Shown here piece by piece: positions 16,896 through 24,833 of a stretch of 64,000 nucleotides of DNA. The translations under genes and the position numbers were made by a program. The notes below the pieces were generated by a model. The model was not told where the DNA came from, did no database searches, and was given only the letters and a program-made list of their open reading frames with translations. Each line of letters begins with the position of its first letter. Within the stretch, counting starts at the first letter, position 1. The stretch covers positions 6,893,501 to 6,957,500 of the forward strand of contig NZ_CP024985.1 of NCBI RefSeq assembly GCF_002803845.1, given 5' to 3'. This stretch comes from Streptomyces lavendulae subsp. lavendulae. GTDB lineage: Bacteria > Actinomycetota > Actinomycetes > Streptomycetales > Streptomycetaceae.

Positions 16896-16925
16896 TTCGA
16901 CGCCCCCGGTCCGGTCCGGCAGGAT
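16896..16925 (+). promoter_or_regulatory. Candidate promoter of the EF-Tu3 leader
   Basis: TTCGAC at 16896-16901 and CAGGAT at 16920-16925, spacer 18 bp. Predicted start is about 16932, i.e. at the ATG of the short upstream frame. Modest match; inferred from spacing and position. Confidence 0.35.
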
Positions 16926-16932
16926 CGGGGAC

Positions 16933-17076
16933 ATGTCCCGGTACGCCTTCCCCGCAGCGCCGTCCGCAGTCGCGGACGCGCCGAAGGCTGCCCAGGACTC
17001 CTTCCCCGCAGCGGGCTTCCTCGCCGAAGCCTTCGCGGCGGCACCCTTCGCCGCATTCGACGGCGCACGAAGCTGA
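16933..17076 (+). CDS. Possible leader peptide (47 aa) upstream of the EF-Tu3 gene
   Basis: A short frame starting at an ATG inside the 12-bp palindrome GGGACATGTCCC (16928-16939). The peptide is Ala/Phe/Pro-rich (MSRYAFPAAPS at the start, AFAAAPFAAF near the end) with mostly G/C third positions. Its TGA (17074-17076) forms the foot of a 10-bp hairpin. The ~320-bp gap between alkD-like and tuf genes contains nothing else recognisable. It could be a translated attenuator peptide or chance. Confidence 0.3.
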   Translation: MSRYAFPAAPSAVADAPKAAQDSFPAAGFLAEAFAAAPFAAFDGARS

Positions 17077-17117
17077 CCCTTCCCGGATCGTCCGGCGGAC
17101 CCCGCAGGGGGAGGGTC
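17075..17117 (+). promoter_or_regulatory. Leader hairpin overlapping the uORF stop, upstream of EF-Tu3
   Basis: 17075-17084 pairs with 17108-17117 (10 bp, one G-U), with a small inner GTCC-GGC-GGAC hairpin. A ribosome terminating at 17074-17076 would melt the stem. It lies 49-91 bp before the EF-Tu ATG. No U tract follows, so either attenuation or mRNA structure control is possible. Confidence 0.4.
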
Positions 17118-17165
17118 GGCTCGCTCCAGGGGTCCCGTCCACGCTTCGAACACGGGAAAGAAACC

Positions 17166-18344
17166 ATGGCCAAGACGGCCTTCACCCGCACCAAGCCGCA
17201 CCTCAACATCGGCACCATGGGTCACGTCGACCACGGCAAGACCACCCTCACCGCCGCCATCACCAAGGTCCTCGCCGAGCGCGGCGGCGCCTCCTACGTC
17301 CCGTTCGACCGCATCGACCGGGCCCCGGAGGAGGCCCGGCGCGGCATCACCATCAACCTCACGCACGTCGAGTACGAGACCGACACCCGCCACTACGCCC
17401 ACGTCGACATGCCCGGCCACGCCGACTACATCAAGAACATGGTCACGGGCGCGGCCCAGCTGGACGGGGCGATCCTCGTCGTCTCCGCCCTCGACGGGGT
17501 CATGCCGCAGACGGCCGAGCACGTCCTGCTCGCCCGCCAGGTCGGGGTCGACCACATCGTGGTCGCGCTCAACAAGGCCGACGCCGGGGACCCCGAGCTG
17601 ACCGACCTGGTCGAGCTGGAGGTCCGCGACCTGCTCACCGCGCACGGCTACGGCGGAGACGCCGCTCCGGTCGTACGGGTCTCCGGGCTCGGGGCGCTGG
17701 AGGGCGACCCGCGGTGGACCGGCGCGGTGGAGGCGCTGCTCGACGCGGTGGACACGTACGTGCCGATGCCCGTGCGGTACACCGACGCGCCGTTCCTGCT
17801 GTCCGTGGAGAACGTCCTCACCATCACCGGCCGCGGCACCGTCGTCACCGGGGCCGTCGAGCGCGGCACCGTCCGCACCGGCGACCGGGTGAGCGTGCTC
17901 GGCGGCGACGGCGAGCCGGTCGAGACGGTGGTGACCGGGCTGGAGACCTTCGGGAAGCCGATGGAGTCCGCCGAGGCGGGGGACAACGTCGCCCTGCTGC
18001 TGCGCGGAGTGCACCGCGACGGCGTGCGCCGCGGCGACGTGGTCGCCGCGCCCGGCAGCGTGACGCCCGCCCGGCGCTTCACCGCGCAGGTCTACGTGCT
18101 CTCCGCCCGCGAGGGCGGACGCAGCACGCCGATCGCCTCCGGCTACCGGCCGCAGTTCTACGTCCGCACCGCCGACGTCGTCGGCGACGTGGACCTGGGC
18201 GCGTCCGGTGTGGCCCGGCCCGGGGAGACGGTCACCATGACCGTCGAACTGGGCCGGGACGTCCCACTGGAGTCCGGCCTCGGCTTCGCGATCCGCGAGG
18301 GCGGGCGCACGGTCGGCGCGGGCACGGTGACGGCGGTCGGCTGA
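17166..18344 (+). CDS. tuf3: Elongation factor Tu, divergent paralogue (EF-Tu3 type)
   Basis: 392 residues, near full EF-Tu length. GTPase motifs: GHVDHGKT (residues 19-26), RRGITI (switch I), DMPGH (~81), NKAD (~136), then the two beta-barrel domains ending VGAGTVTAV. Delivers aminoacyl-tRNA to the ribosome. It is clearly divergent from vegetative EF-Tu (for example SGL instead of SAL in G5, VPFDRIDRAPEEARRGI), and stands alone, not in the str operon with fusA. That matches streptomycete tuf3; S. ramocissimus EF-Tu3 is reported to resist several EF-Tu antibiotics. Weak RBS (GGGAAAG). Confidence 0.85.
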   Translation: MAKTAFTRTKPHLNIGTMGHVDHGKTTLTAAITKVLAERGGASYVPFDRIDRAPEEARRGITINLTHVEYETDTRHYAHVDMPGHADYIKNMVTGAAQLDGAILVVSALDGVMPQTAEHVLLARQVGVDHIVVALNKADAGDPELTDLVELEVRDLLTAHGYGGDAAPVVRVSGLGALEGDPRWTGAVEALLDAVDTYVPMPVRYTDAPFLLSVENVLTITGRGTVVTGAVERGTVRTGDRVSVLGGDGEPVETVVTGLETFGKPMESAEAGDNVALLLRGVHRDGVRRGDVVAAPGSVTPARRFTAQVYVLSAREGGRSTPIASGYRPQFYVRTADVVGDVDLGASGVARPGETVTMTVELGRDVPLESGLGFAIREGGRTVGAGTVTAVG

Positions 18345-18361
18345 CCGGACCGCCCGGCCCG

Positions 18362-18406
18362 GTGTGGTGACGGCGCTCGCCCTGCGCCAGACTGCCGTCA
18401 CCACAC
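18362..18406 (+). terminator. Terminator hairpin after EF-Tu3
   Basis: Perfect 13-bp inverted repeat, 18362-18374 with 18394-18406, loop 19 nt, starting 18 bp after the tuf stop. No U tract, usual for streptomycete terminators. Confidence 0.65.
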
Positions 18407-18407
18407 G

Positions 18408-18439
18408 GCGTGCGCACGCGTGCGCACGCGTGCGCACGC
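18408..18439. repeat. Alternating purine-pyrimidine tract, 3 x 10-bp repeat
   Basis: The unit TGCGCACGCG occurs twice and is followed by a near-complete third copy; all 32 bases alternate purine and pyrimidine, mostly CG and CA/TG steps. Such tracts readily adopt Z-DNA under negative supercoiling. It sits directly between the tuf terminator and the patatin gene. Confidence 0.85.
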
Positions 18440-18463
18440 CGACGAGAGAGGGGCGGGGCGGCG

Positions 18464-19321
18464 ATGGGCGGCGACACGGCACTGGTGCTCGGCGGCGGAG
18501 GGCTCACCGGCATCGGCTGGGAGACCGGGATCCTCTACGGGCTCGCCCGCGCCGGAGTGGACCTCTTCCGCGCCGACCTCGTCGTCGGCACCTCGGCCGG
18601 CTCGGTGGTCGGCGCCCAGGTCGCCTCGGGGCTGCTCACCCCGCAGGAGCTGTACGAGCGCCAGCTCGGCGACGCCTCCGGAGAGGCCGCCGCCCGGATC
18701 GGCGCGGGCGTCATCGCCCGCTACGCCCTGGCCATGGCCCGCTCGCGCGACGCGGCCGGCTACCGCAGGCGGGTCGGCGCGATGGCGCTCGCCGCCGACA
18801 CCGCCGACGAGGCGGAACGGCGCGCGGTGCTGGAAGCCCGGCTGGTCTCCCACGAGTGGCCCGAGCGGCGCCTGGTCGTCACCGCCGTCGACGCGCTGAG
18901 CGGGGAGCTCGCCGCCTTCGAGCGGGACGGGGACGCGGGGCTGGTGGACGCGGTCTCGGCGAGCTGCGCCGTGCCCGGGGTGTGGCCCCCGGTCACCATC
19001 GGCGGGCGCCGGTTCGTCGACGGCGGGGTCCGCTCCGCCACCAACGCCGACCTCGCCGCCGGATACCGCCGCGTGGTGATCATCGCCCCGGTCGCCATGG
19101 GCTCCGGAAAGGTCCCCGCCCCGTCCGCACAGGCCGCGCGGCTGCGGGCCGGCGGAGCCCGGGTGCTGCTGATCACCCCGTCGCCCGGGGCCCGCAAGGT
19201 CTTCGGGCGCAACGTGCTCGACCCCGCCCGCCGGGACCCGGCCGCACGGGCCGGGCTGGCCCAGGCCGCCGCCCACGCGGAAGCGGCCCGGGAGGTCTGG
19301 GAGGGTCCGGCGGGGGCCTGA
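18464..19321 (+). CDS. Patatin-like phospholipase
   Basis: 285 residues. Oxyanion-hole glycine motif LVLGGGGLTGIGWE near the N-terminus, nucleophile elbow GTSAGS (GxSxG, about residue 43) and DGGV (catalytic Asp, about 187), the Ser-Asp dyad of patatin lipases. It probably hydrolyses acyl chains of membrane lipids. Start ATG 18464 is chosen because homology begins at MGGDTALVLGG and the upstream in-frame part is the simple repeat. The next gene follows after 10 bp. Confidence 0.88.
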   Translation: MGGDTALVLGGGGLTGIGWETGILYGLARAGVDLFRADLVVGTSAGSVVGAQVASGLLTPQELYERQLGDASGEAAARIGAGVIARYALAMARSRDAAGYRRRVGAMALAADTADEAERRAVLEARLVSHEWPERRLVVTAVDALSGELAAFERDGDAGLVDAVSASCAVPGVWPPVTIGGRRFVDGGVRSATNADLAAGYRRVVIIAPVAMGSGKVPAPSAQAARLRAGGARVLLITPSPGARKVFGRNVLDPARRDPAARAGLAQAAAHAEAAREVWEGPAGA

Positions 19322-19331
19322 CAATGAGGGG

Positions 19332-20180
19332 GTGAGCGACGAACAGATCCCGGTGATCCGGGAAGTGGGCCAGGGCACCGCCAAGCTGATGCCGGACGTG
19401 GACCGGGAGCGGGCCTGGCTGCTCACCGTGGACGGGGCCCCGCAGTCGTACGTCGACCTCGACGAGCCCGAGCACCTGGAGTTCGAGTACGTACGCCGCC
19501 TCGCGCACGTGCTCGACTGTGCGGCCGGGCCGGGGGCCGCCCTGGACCTGCTGCACCTGGGCGGCGGCGCCCTGACCCTGCCGCGCTACGCCGCCGCCTC
19601 CCGGCCCGGGTCCCGGCAGACGGTGGTGGAGTTCGACGGCGGCCTGGTGGAACTGGTCGCCGAACACCTGCCGCTGGCCGCCGGGGCGGACGTGAGCGTG
19701 CACACCGCCGACGCCCGGAGCTGGCTGGCCCGCGCCCCGGAGCGGAGCGCGGACGTGATCGTCGCCGACGTGTTCGGGGGCTCGCGGGTGCCCGCCCAGC
19801 TCACCTCGGTGGAGTACGCGCGGGAGGCGGCCCGGGTGCTGCGGCCCGGGGGGCTGTACGCGGCGAACCTGGCGGACGGGGCGCCCTTCGCCTTCCTGAG
19901 GTCCCAGCTGGCGAACTTCGGGGCCGTCTTCGGGGAACTGGCACTGATCGCGGAGCCGGGCGTGCTGCGCGGCCGGCGCTTCGGCAACGCGGTGCTGCTG
20001 GCCTCGGACGCCCCCCTTCCGGTGGCCGGCCTCGCCCGGCGGTGCGCCGGGGACGCCTTCCCGGCCCGCGTGGAGCACGGGGAGGCGCTGGCCCGCTTCG
20101 TGCGCGGGGCCAGGGCGGTGCCGGACGCCGACGCGGTGGCCTCGCCGGAGCCGCCGGAGGGGGCGTTCAGCCTGGGCTGA
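19332..20180 (+). CDS. Spermidine synthase-like methyltransferase-fold protein
   Basis: 282 residues. Rossmann core with LDLLHLGGGALTLPRY (nucleotide-binding Gly motif), VEFDGGLVELV (acidic ribose ligand), an HTADARSWL segment and DVIVADVFGG, as in the spermidine synthase/aminopropyltransferase superfamily. It lacks a clear polyamine-site set, so a different aminopropyl or methyl acceptor is possible. GTG start 19332, 10 bp after the patatin stop: likely one operon. It converges on the MFS gene with a 14-bp gap. Confidence 0.8.
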   Translation: MSDEQIPVIREVGQGTAKLMPDVDRERAWLLTVDGAPQSYVDLDEPEHLEFEYVRRLAHVLDCAAGPGAALDLLHLGGGALTLPRYAAASRPGSRQTVVEFDGGLVELVAEHLPLAAGADVSVHTADARSWLARAPERSADVIVADVFGGSRVPAQLTSVEYAREAARVLRPGGLYAANLADGAPFAFLRSQLANFGAVFGELALIAEPGVLRGRRFGNAVLLASDAPLPVAGLARRCAGDAFPARVEHGEALARFVRGARAVPDADAVASPEPPEGAFSLG

Positions 20181-20194
20181 GCCCGGCCCGTTCC

Positions 20195-21529
20195 TCAGGC
20201 GACCCCGGCGGCGCTGCCGTGCGCGGCGTCCCGGGCGGTGTCCGGGGTGGCTTCCGGGGCCGCGGGTGCGGGGGAGCGTACCGGCGGGGGCTTGCGGGTC
20301 AGCCGGCGGACGTCGGGGACGAACAGCACCGCGGCGGTGCCCAGGACCACCAGTGCCGCGCAGCCCCACAGGGCGGTGGTGCGGCCGAAGGAGGTCTCGG
20401 CGGGTCCGGCCAGGGCGGTGGCCAGGGGGAGCATGGAGACCGAGCCGAACCAGTCGTAGGCCGAGACCCGGGAGAACTTCTCCTCCGGTATCTCCTGGTG
20501 CATGGTGGTCATCCAGTTCACGCCGAACACCTCGATGGCGGCGCCGCTGACGAACATCACCGCGCACAGCCCCCACACGGGCAGCGGTACGGCCAGCCCC
20601 GCCGAGGGCAGCGCCAGCGGGAACACGCACAGGGTGCCGACCAGGAGCAGGCGGCGCGGCTTCCACATCATCATCAGCAGGGCCCCGGCGATGGTGCCCG
20701 CGCCGAAGCAGGCCAGGGCCATGCCCCAGGGGGCCGGCCCGCCGAGGCGGTCCCGGGCCACGAGGGGTCCGTAGACCGCCTCGGCGGCACCGACGACGGC
20801 GACGACCACGGAGAACTGGAGCACGATGCTCCACAGCCAGGGGCGGGTCCGCACCTCCACCCAGCCCTCGCGCAGGTCGGCCAGCAGGCCGCCGCCCGGA
20901 GCCCGTTCGGCGACGTGGCCCACGTCGAGGAAGGCGCGCAGGATTCCGGCGAGCGCGAAGGCCGCCGCGTCCACGGCCAGCACCCAGCCCGGCCCGATCG
21001 CCGCGATCAGGGCGCCGCCGAGGGCCGCGCCGCCGATACCGGCGCCGTTCATCGCCATCCGGAAGAGCGCGAAGGCGCGGTTGGAGTGCTCGCCCGAGAC
21101 GCTGGAGAGGAGCATCCCCTCGGCGGCCGGGTTGAAGAAGGCCGTTCCGGTGCCGCACAGCGCGGTGAGCAGCATCATCTGCCACAGCTGGGGGTCCCCG
21201 GTGAGCACGAGGACGGCGAAGGCGGCCTGCGAGAGGCAGTTGAGGGCGTTGGCGGCGACCATCACCCGGTGCCGCGGCAGCCGGTCGGCGAGCGCGCCGC
21301 CGACGAGCAGGAACAGGACGAGGGGCAGCGTACGGGCGGCGGCGACGAGGCCGACGTCCCCGCCGGAGCCCCCGGCTTCGAGGACCGCGAAGGCGGCGGC
21401 GATGAGCGCACCGTGGCTGCCGAGGTTGGTGATGACGGCGGCGCCGGTCAGCAGGCTGTAGTTGCGGCCGGCCCAGGCGGGGCGGCGGCGCGGCGGGCCG
21501 TGGGGGGTGGCGGTCGGCGAAGGGCTCAC
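20195..21529 (-). CDS. MFS transporter (enterobactin-exporter/DHA3-like)
   Basis: 444 residues, about twelve TM helices in two bundles. GALADRLPRHRVMVAANALN is the cytoplasmic loop 2-3 motif A variant. The overall pattern resembles MFS_3 (EntS/macrolide-exporter type) proteins. GTG start at 21529. No dedicated regulator is adjacent. Substrate unknown. Confidence 0.85.
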   Translation of the reverse strand: MSPSPTATPHGPPRRRPAWAGRNYSLLTGAAVITNLGSHGALIAAAFAVLEAGGSGGDVGLVAAARTLPLVLFLLVGGALADRLPRHRVMVAANALNCLSQAAFAVLVLTGDPQLWQMMLLTALCGTGTAFFNPAAEGMLLSSVSGEHSNRAFALFRMAMNGAGIGGAALGGALIAAIGPGWVLAVDAAAFALAGILRAFLDVGHVAERAPGGGLLADLREGWVEVRTRPWLWSIVLQFSVVVAVVGAAEAVYGPLVARDRLGGPAPWGMALACFGAGTIAGALLMMMWKPRRLLLVGTLCVFPLALPSAGLAVPLPVWGLCAVMFVSGAAIEVFGVNWMTTMHQEIPEEKFSRVSAYDWFGSVSMLPLATALAGPAETSFGRTTALWGCAALVVLGTAAVLFVPDVRRLTRKPPPVRSPAPAAPEATPDTARDAAHGSAAGVA

Positions 21530-21608
21530 CCACGGACTATCCCCTGCCCGGGCCGGTACTCCAAACCGATTACGGCTGGAGCGCCGGCCCGGTGCCGGGC
21601 CGCGGGGA

Positions 21609-22658
21609 TCAGCTCGCGGTGAGCCGGATGGAGCTGAGGATCTTGTCGTAGACGTCGGCCTGGACCTCGTCCTTCACGCCCGCCGGGCCGACCAGCACGA
21701 AGCTGGCGAAGTCACCGACCGCGTTCTTGAAGCCGAAGCCGACCGCCTTGCCGTCGGTGGAGCACTTGTGCTCCTTCTTCACGTTGGGCGCGGTGGCGAT
21801 CACCATGTGGCCCTTGAGCCCGGAGGAGGTCGTGTACTCCTTGGGGTCGGTCACCTTGACCGTGCCCTTGGGTTCCTTCTGGGCGTAGGCCGCCCAGACC
21901 CACGAGCCGGTGTTGTCGGTCGCGACCTGGGCCGTGTCCTTGGCGCCCTGGGCGCCCTTGATGCCGGTGTCGGCCAGCGAGAACTTCTCCAGGCTGCCGT
22001 TCTTGTCCGTGTCGACCGTGCACCACTCCCGCTTGAGGCTGGAGGTGCCGGACATGGTGATGACGGGCGAACCGTCCTTCTTGACCTCGTCCTCGAAGAA
22101 GATGATCACGCCGGACTCGGGGACCTCCCAGTCCGGGGGCACGTCGTAGGCGGCTCCGTACTTCGTGTTGACGACCACCTTCCAGCCCGGGATCACCGGC
22201 TGGGGCGCGCCGCCCGCGCGGGGGTTGCCCGAAGGGGCGGCAGGGCTGGGCGCGACGGGGGCCGACGCGGAGACGGACGCGGCCGGCGGCTTGTCGTCGG
22301 CCCGGTCGTCCTTCTTGTCGTCCCGGGTCAGTACGAAGGCCGCGGTGCCGGCCGCCGCCACCACGACCGCCGAGGCCGCGACGATGGCCACGGTCCGGGT
22401 GGAGAACTTGCCGCCGCCGGAGGACGGGGGCGGCGGGGCAGCCTGCTGGCCCCACGGCTGGACCGGGGGCGGCGTCTGGTACCCGGCCTGCGGGTACCCG
22501 TAGCCGGGCTGCTGCTGTCCGAATCCCGGCTGCTGCTGTCCCGGCTGCTGCGGCTGCTGGTACGGGTTCGGCTGCCCCGGCTGCTGCTGGTACGGGTTCT
22601 GTTGCGCGTCCTGAGGGTTGTGTTCGCCCCCGGGCGGCTGCTGCTGTCCTGGCCACAT
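21609..22658 (-). CDS. Single-pass membrane protein with Pro/Gln-rich cytoplasmic N-terminus
   Basis: 349 residues. Residues 1-85 are Gln/Pro/Gly/Tyr-rich (NPYQQQPGQ, GFGQQQPGYGYPQ) and disordered; residues ~90-112 form one TM helix (TVAIVAASAVVVAAAGTAAF); a Lys/Asp and Ser/Pro/Ala linker follows, then an extracytoplasmic globular domain of about 190 residues with two Cys (EWCTVD, EHKCST), which could form a disulfide. The layout is common in actinobacterial envelope proteins of unknown function. Divergent from the thioesterase gene. Confidence 0.75.
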   Translation of the reverse strand: MWPGQQQPPGGEHNPQDAQQNPYQQQPGQPNPYQQPQQPGQQQPGFGQQQPGYGYPQAGYQTPPPVQPWGQQAAPPPPSSGGGKFSTRTVAIVAASAVVVAAAGTAAFVLTRDDKKDDRADDKPPAASVSASAPVAPSPAAPSGNPRAGGAPQPVIPGWKVVVNTKYGAAYDVPPDWEVPESGVIIFFEDEVKKDGSPVITMSGTSSLKREWCTVDTDKNGSLEKFSLADTGIKGAQGAKDTAQVATDNTGSWVWAAYAQKEPKGTVKVTDPKEYTTSSGLKGHMVIATAPNVKKEHKCSTDGKAVGFGFKNAVGDFASFVLVGPAGVKDEVQADVYDKILSSIRLTAS

Positions 22659-22754
22659 GGCCGGTAACGATAGTGCGCGGGGGTGCGGGGAGCCACGGCC
22701 GCCCCCTGACCGGGTCTGGTCAAGCCTGTCTACTCGTGGGTAACATCGCGTTCC

Positions 22755-23207
22755 ATGAGCGCAGACCAGATGAACGTGGGCGAACTGCTCGCCCAGACCG
22801 TGCCGATGGCGGGCACCCTCAACCTCGAATTCATCGAGACCACCCCGGAGCGCGCGGTCGTGCGGCTGCCCGACCAGCCGGCCTTCCACAACCACGTCGG
22901 CGGCCCGCACGCCGGTGCGATGTTCACCCTCGCCGAGTCCGCGAGCGGCGCCATCGTCCTCGCCGCCTTCGGCGACCAGCTCTCGCGCGCCGTGCCGCTG
23001 GCCGTCCGCGCGGAGATCGGCTACAAGAAGCTGGCCAAGGGCGTCGTGACCGCCACCGCCACCCTCGGCCGCCCGGCCGCCGACGTCGTGGCCGAACTCG
23101 ACGCGGGCGGCCGCCCGGAGTTCCCCGTCACCATCGCCATCCAGCGCGAGGACGAGGCCGTCACCGGCGAGATGACCGTCGTCTGGACCCTGCGCCCCAA
23201 CGCGTGA
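22755..23207 (+). CDS. Hotdog-fold thioesterase (DUF4442/PaaI-like)
   Basis: 150 residues. Hotdog signature: FHNHVGGPHAGAMFTLAESA (helix with catalytic-type residues), PLAVRAEIGYKKLAKGVV, then strands to TGEMTVVWTL. Members hydrolyse acyl-CoA thioesters. The ATG at 22755 follows a TAACAT -10 box (22741-22746) with 8 nt between, so it is probably leaderless. Confidence 0.8.
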   Translation: MSADQMNVGELLAQTVPMAGTLNLEFIETTPERAVVRLPDQPAFHNHVGGPHAGAMFTLAESASGAIVLAAFGDQLSRAVPLAVRAEIGYKKLAKGVVTATATLGRPAADVVAELDAGGRPEFPVTIAIQREDEAVTGEMTVVWTLRPNA

Positions 23208-23441
23208 CGGCCCGACGGGACGCGTGAGGCCCGACGGGCCGTCGGCGCCGGAGCCCCCGGGACGGATGCCGTCCGGCCCGAGGTCTCCCCCCGGCCGCCC
23301 GGTTCCGGCCGTCGCGCGGTGTTCGCCGGTCGTTCCTCCTCCGAACCTCCGTCGCGGCCCGGGGCTGTCACGGAGAGCGGATAGGCTGCCCGTTCGGCGT
23401 GTCACGGGGGCGCGCCGCCGAGGACTCGGGAGGACGTACCG

Positions 23442-24101
23442 GTGCACATCCAGGAATGGCTGGAGACGATTCCGGCGATCAGTGTCTACCTCCTGGTGGG
23501 CCTGGTCATCGGACTGGAGAGCCTCGGCATCCCGCTGCCCGGGGAGATCATCCTGGTCAGCGCGGCCCTGCTGGCCTCGCAGCACGGACACATCGACCCC
23601 GTGGTCCTCGGGGCCTGCGCGGTCGCCGGGGCGATCATCGGCGACTCCATCGGGTACGCGATCGGGCGCCGGGGCGGCAAGCCGCTGCTGGAACGGCTCG
23701 GACGGCGCTTCCCCAAGCACTTCGGGCCCGCTCACGTGGCCCTCGCGGAGCGCTCCTTCGACAAGTGGGGCATGTGGGCCGTCTTCTTCGGCCGGTTCGT
23801 CGCCCTGCTGCGGATCTTCGCCGGGCCCCTCGCGGGCGTCCTGCGCATGCCGTACTGGCGGTTCCTGATCGCCAACGTCCTCGGCGGCATCCTGTGGGCG
23901 GGCGGCACGACCGCCGTCATCTACACCGTAGGCATCGTCGCCGAGCCGTGGCTCAAGCGGTTCTCCTGGCTGGCGCTGGTGGTGGCCCTGCTGATCGGGC
24001 TCACCGTGACGCTGGTGCTGCGCTTGCGCATGAAGAAGGCCGCCGCCGAGGTCCACGAGGCGGAGCCGGCGACGGCCGCCGCCGCGACGGCCTCCGACTG
24101 A
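23442..24101 (+). CDS. DedA-family membrane protein
   Basis: 219 residues. DedA/VTT features: GLESLGIPLPGEIILVSAAL near residue 27, AGAIIGDSIGYAIGRRGG, FGRFVALLRIFAGPLAGVLRM (conserved Arg and Gly), and a C-terminal TM helix. DedA proteins function in undecaprenyl-phosphate or lipid flipping and membrane homeostasis. GTG 23442 is preceded by GGGAGGA. A perfect 22-bp palindrome follows the stop. Confidence 0.88.
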   Translation: MHIQEWLETIPAISVYLLVGLVIGLESLGIPLPGEIILVSAALLASQHGHIDPVVLGACAVAGAIIGDSIGYAIGRRGGKPLLERLGRRFPKHFGPAHVALAERSFDKWGMWAVFFGRFVALLRIFAGPLAGVLRMPYWRFLIANVLGGILWAGGTTAVIYTVGIVAEPWLKRFSWLALVVALLIGLTVTLVLRLRMKKAAAEVHEAEPATAAAATASD

Positions 24102-24107
24102 GGCCGG

Positions 24108-24129
24108 TCCGGGCCCCGCGGGGCCCGGA
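24108..24129. terminator. Bidirectional terminator, dedA / gamma-CA genes
   Basis: A perfect 22-bp palindrome with no loop, between the converging stops at 24101 and 24147. Confidence 0.6.
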
Positions 24130-24146
24130 GCCGGTCAGGCCCGTGC

Positions 24147-24701
24147 TCAGGCGTCCGGCGTCACCGAGGCGCGGTGCTGCTTGGCCAGCTCCGTGTACAT
24201 CGCGGCGTTGACCTTGATCCCCTCGCGTTCTTCCTCGGTGAGCTCCCGCCGCACCTTGGCCGGCACGCCCGCGACGAGCGAACCGGGCGGGACCACCATC
24301 CCCTGCGGGACCAGCGCCTGCGCCGCGACCAGCGAACCGGCGCCGATGACGGCCCCGTTCAGGACCGTCGCGCCCATCCCGATGAGGCAGTCGTCCTCCA
24401 CGGTGCAGCCGTGCACGACGGCGTTGTGCCCGATCGAGACGCGCTCGCCGATGGACACCGGGAAGCCGGGGTCCACGTGGAGCGTGCAGTTGTCCTGCAC
24501 GTTGCTGTCCGCGCCGAGCGTGATCGGGCCGCAGTCGGCGCGCAGCACCGCCGAGTACCAGACGCTCGCGCCGGCGGCCAGGGTGACGTCGCCGACCACG
24601 ACGGAGGTCGGAGCGGTGAAGGCCGTCGGGTCCACGGACGGGTGCCGGTCGCCGACCCCCGCGATGAGTCCCGCCCGGTCCTGGTTCGGCTGTTGCGTCA
24701 T
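24147..24701 (-). CDS. Gamma carbonic anhydrase-like (left-handed beta-helix) protein
   Basis: 184 residues of hexapeptide repeats forming a left-handed beta-helix. Metal-ligand His residues are visible at CTLHVDP, IGHNAVVH and VVHGC, and RADCGPITLG matches the gamma-CA catalytic loop. The Zn/Fe-binding site is complete enough for carbonic anhydrase, although many bacterial homologues are inactive or have other roles. ATG start at 24701. Confidence 0.85.
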   Translation of the reverse strand: MTQQPNQDRAGLIAGVGDRHPSVDPTAFTAPTSVVVGDVTLAAGASVWYSAVLRADCGPITLGADSNVQDNCTLHVDPGFPVSIGERVSIGHNAVVHGCTVEDDCLIGMGATVLNGAVIGAGSLVAAQALVPQGMVVPPGSLVAGVPAKVRRELTEEEREGIKVNAAMYTELAKQHRASVTPDA

Positions 24702-24833
24702 GGTCGTTTCCCTCTGCTTCCGGATGCCGCGCTATCGGCACCGTAGGGCACGCGCCGCGGCGGCCCCGCGATGGGGTGAAGATCACAGGAACGTGGCCGG
24801 GCGGCGCGGCGCGGGGCGCACTACCGTGGCCGG

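Noticed and set aside
14959..17142. Very long minus-strand frame (over 700 codons)
   Set aside because: Shadow of uppP, the TVP38-like and alkD-like genes; no recognisable motif.
16422..18482. Long minus-strand open frame with an AKGAAAKASARK-like Lys/Ala stretch resembling a histone-like tail
   Set aside because: It runs antisense through the alkD-like and tuf genes, has no start or RBS in the Lys/Ala part, and that part is the complement of the Ala/Phe/Pro leader frame.
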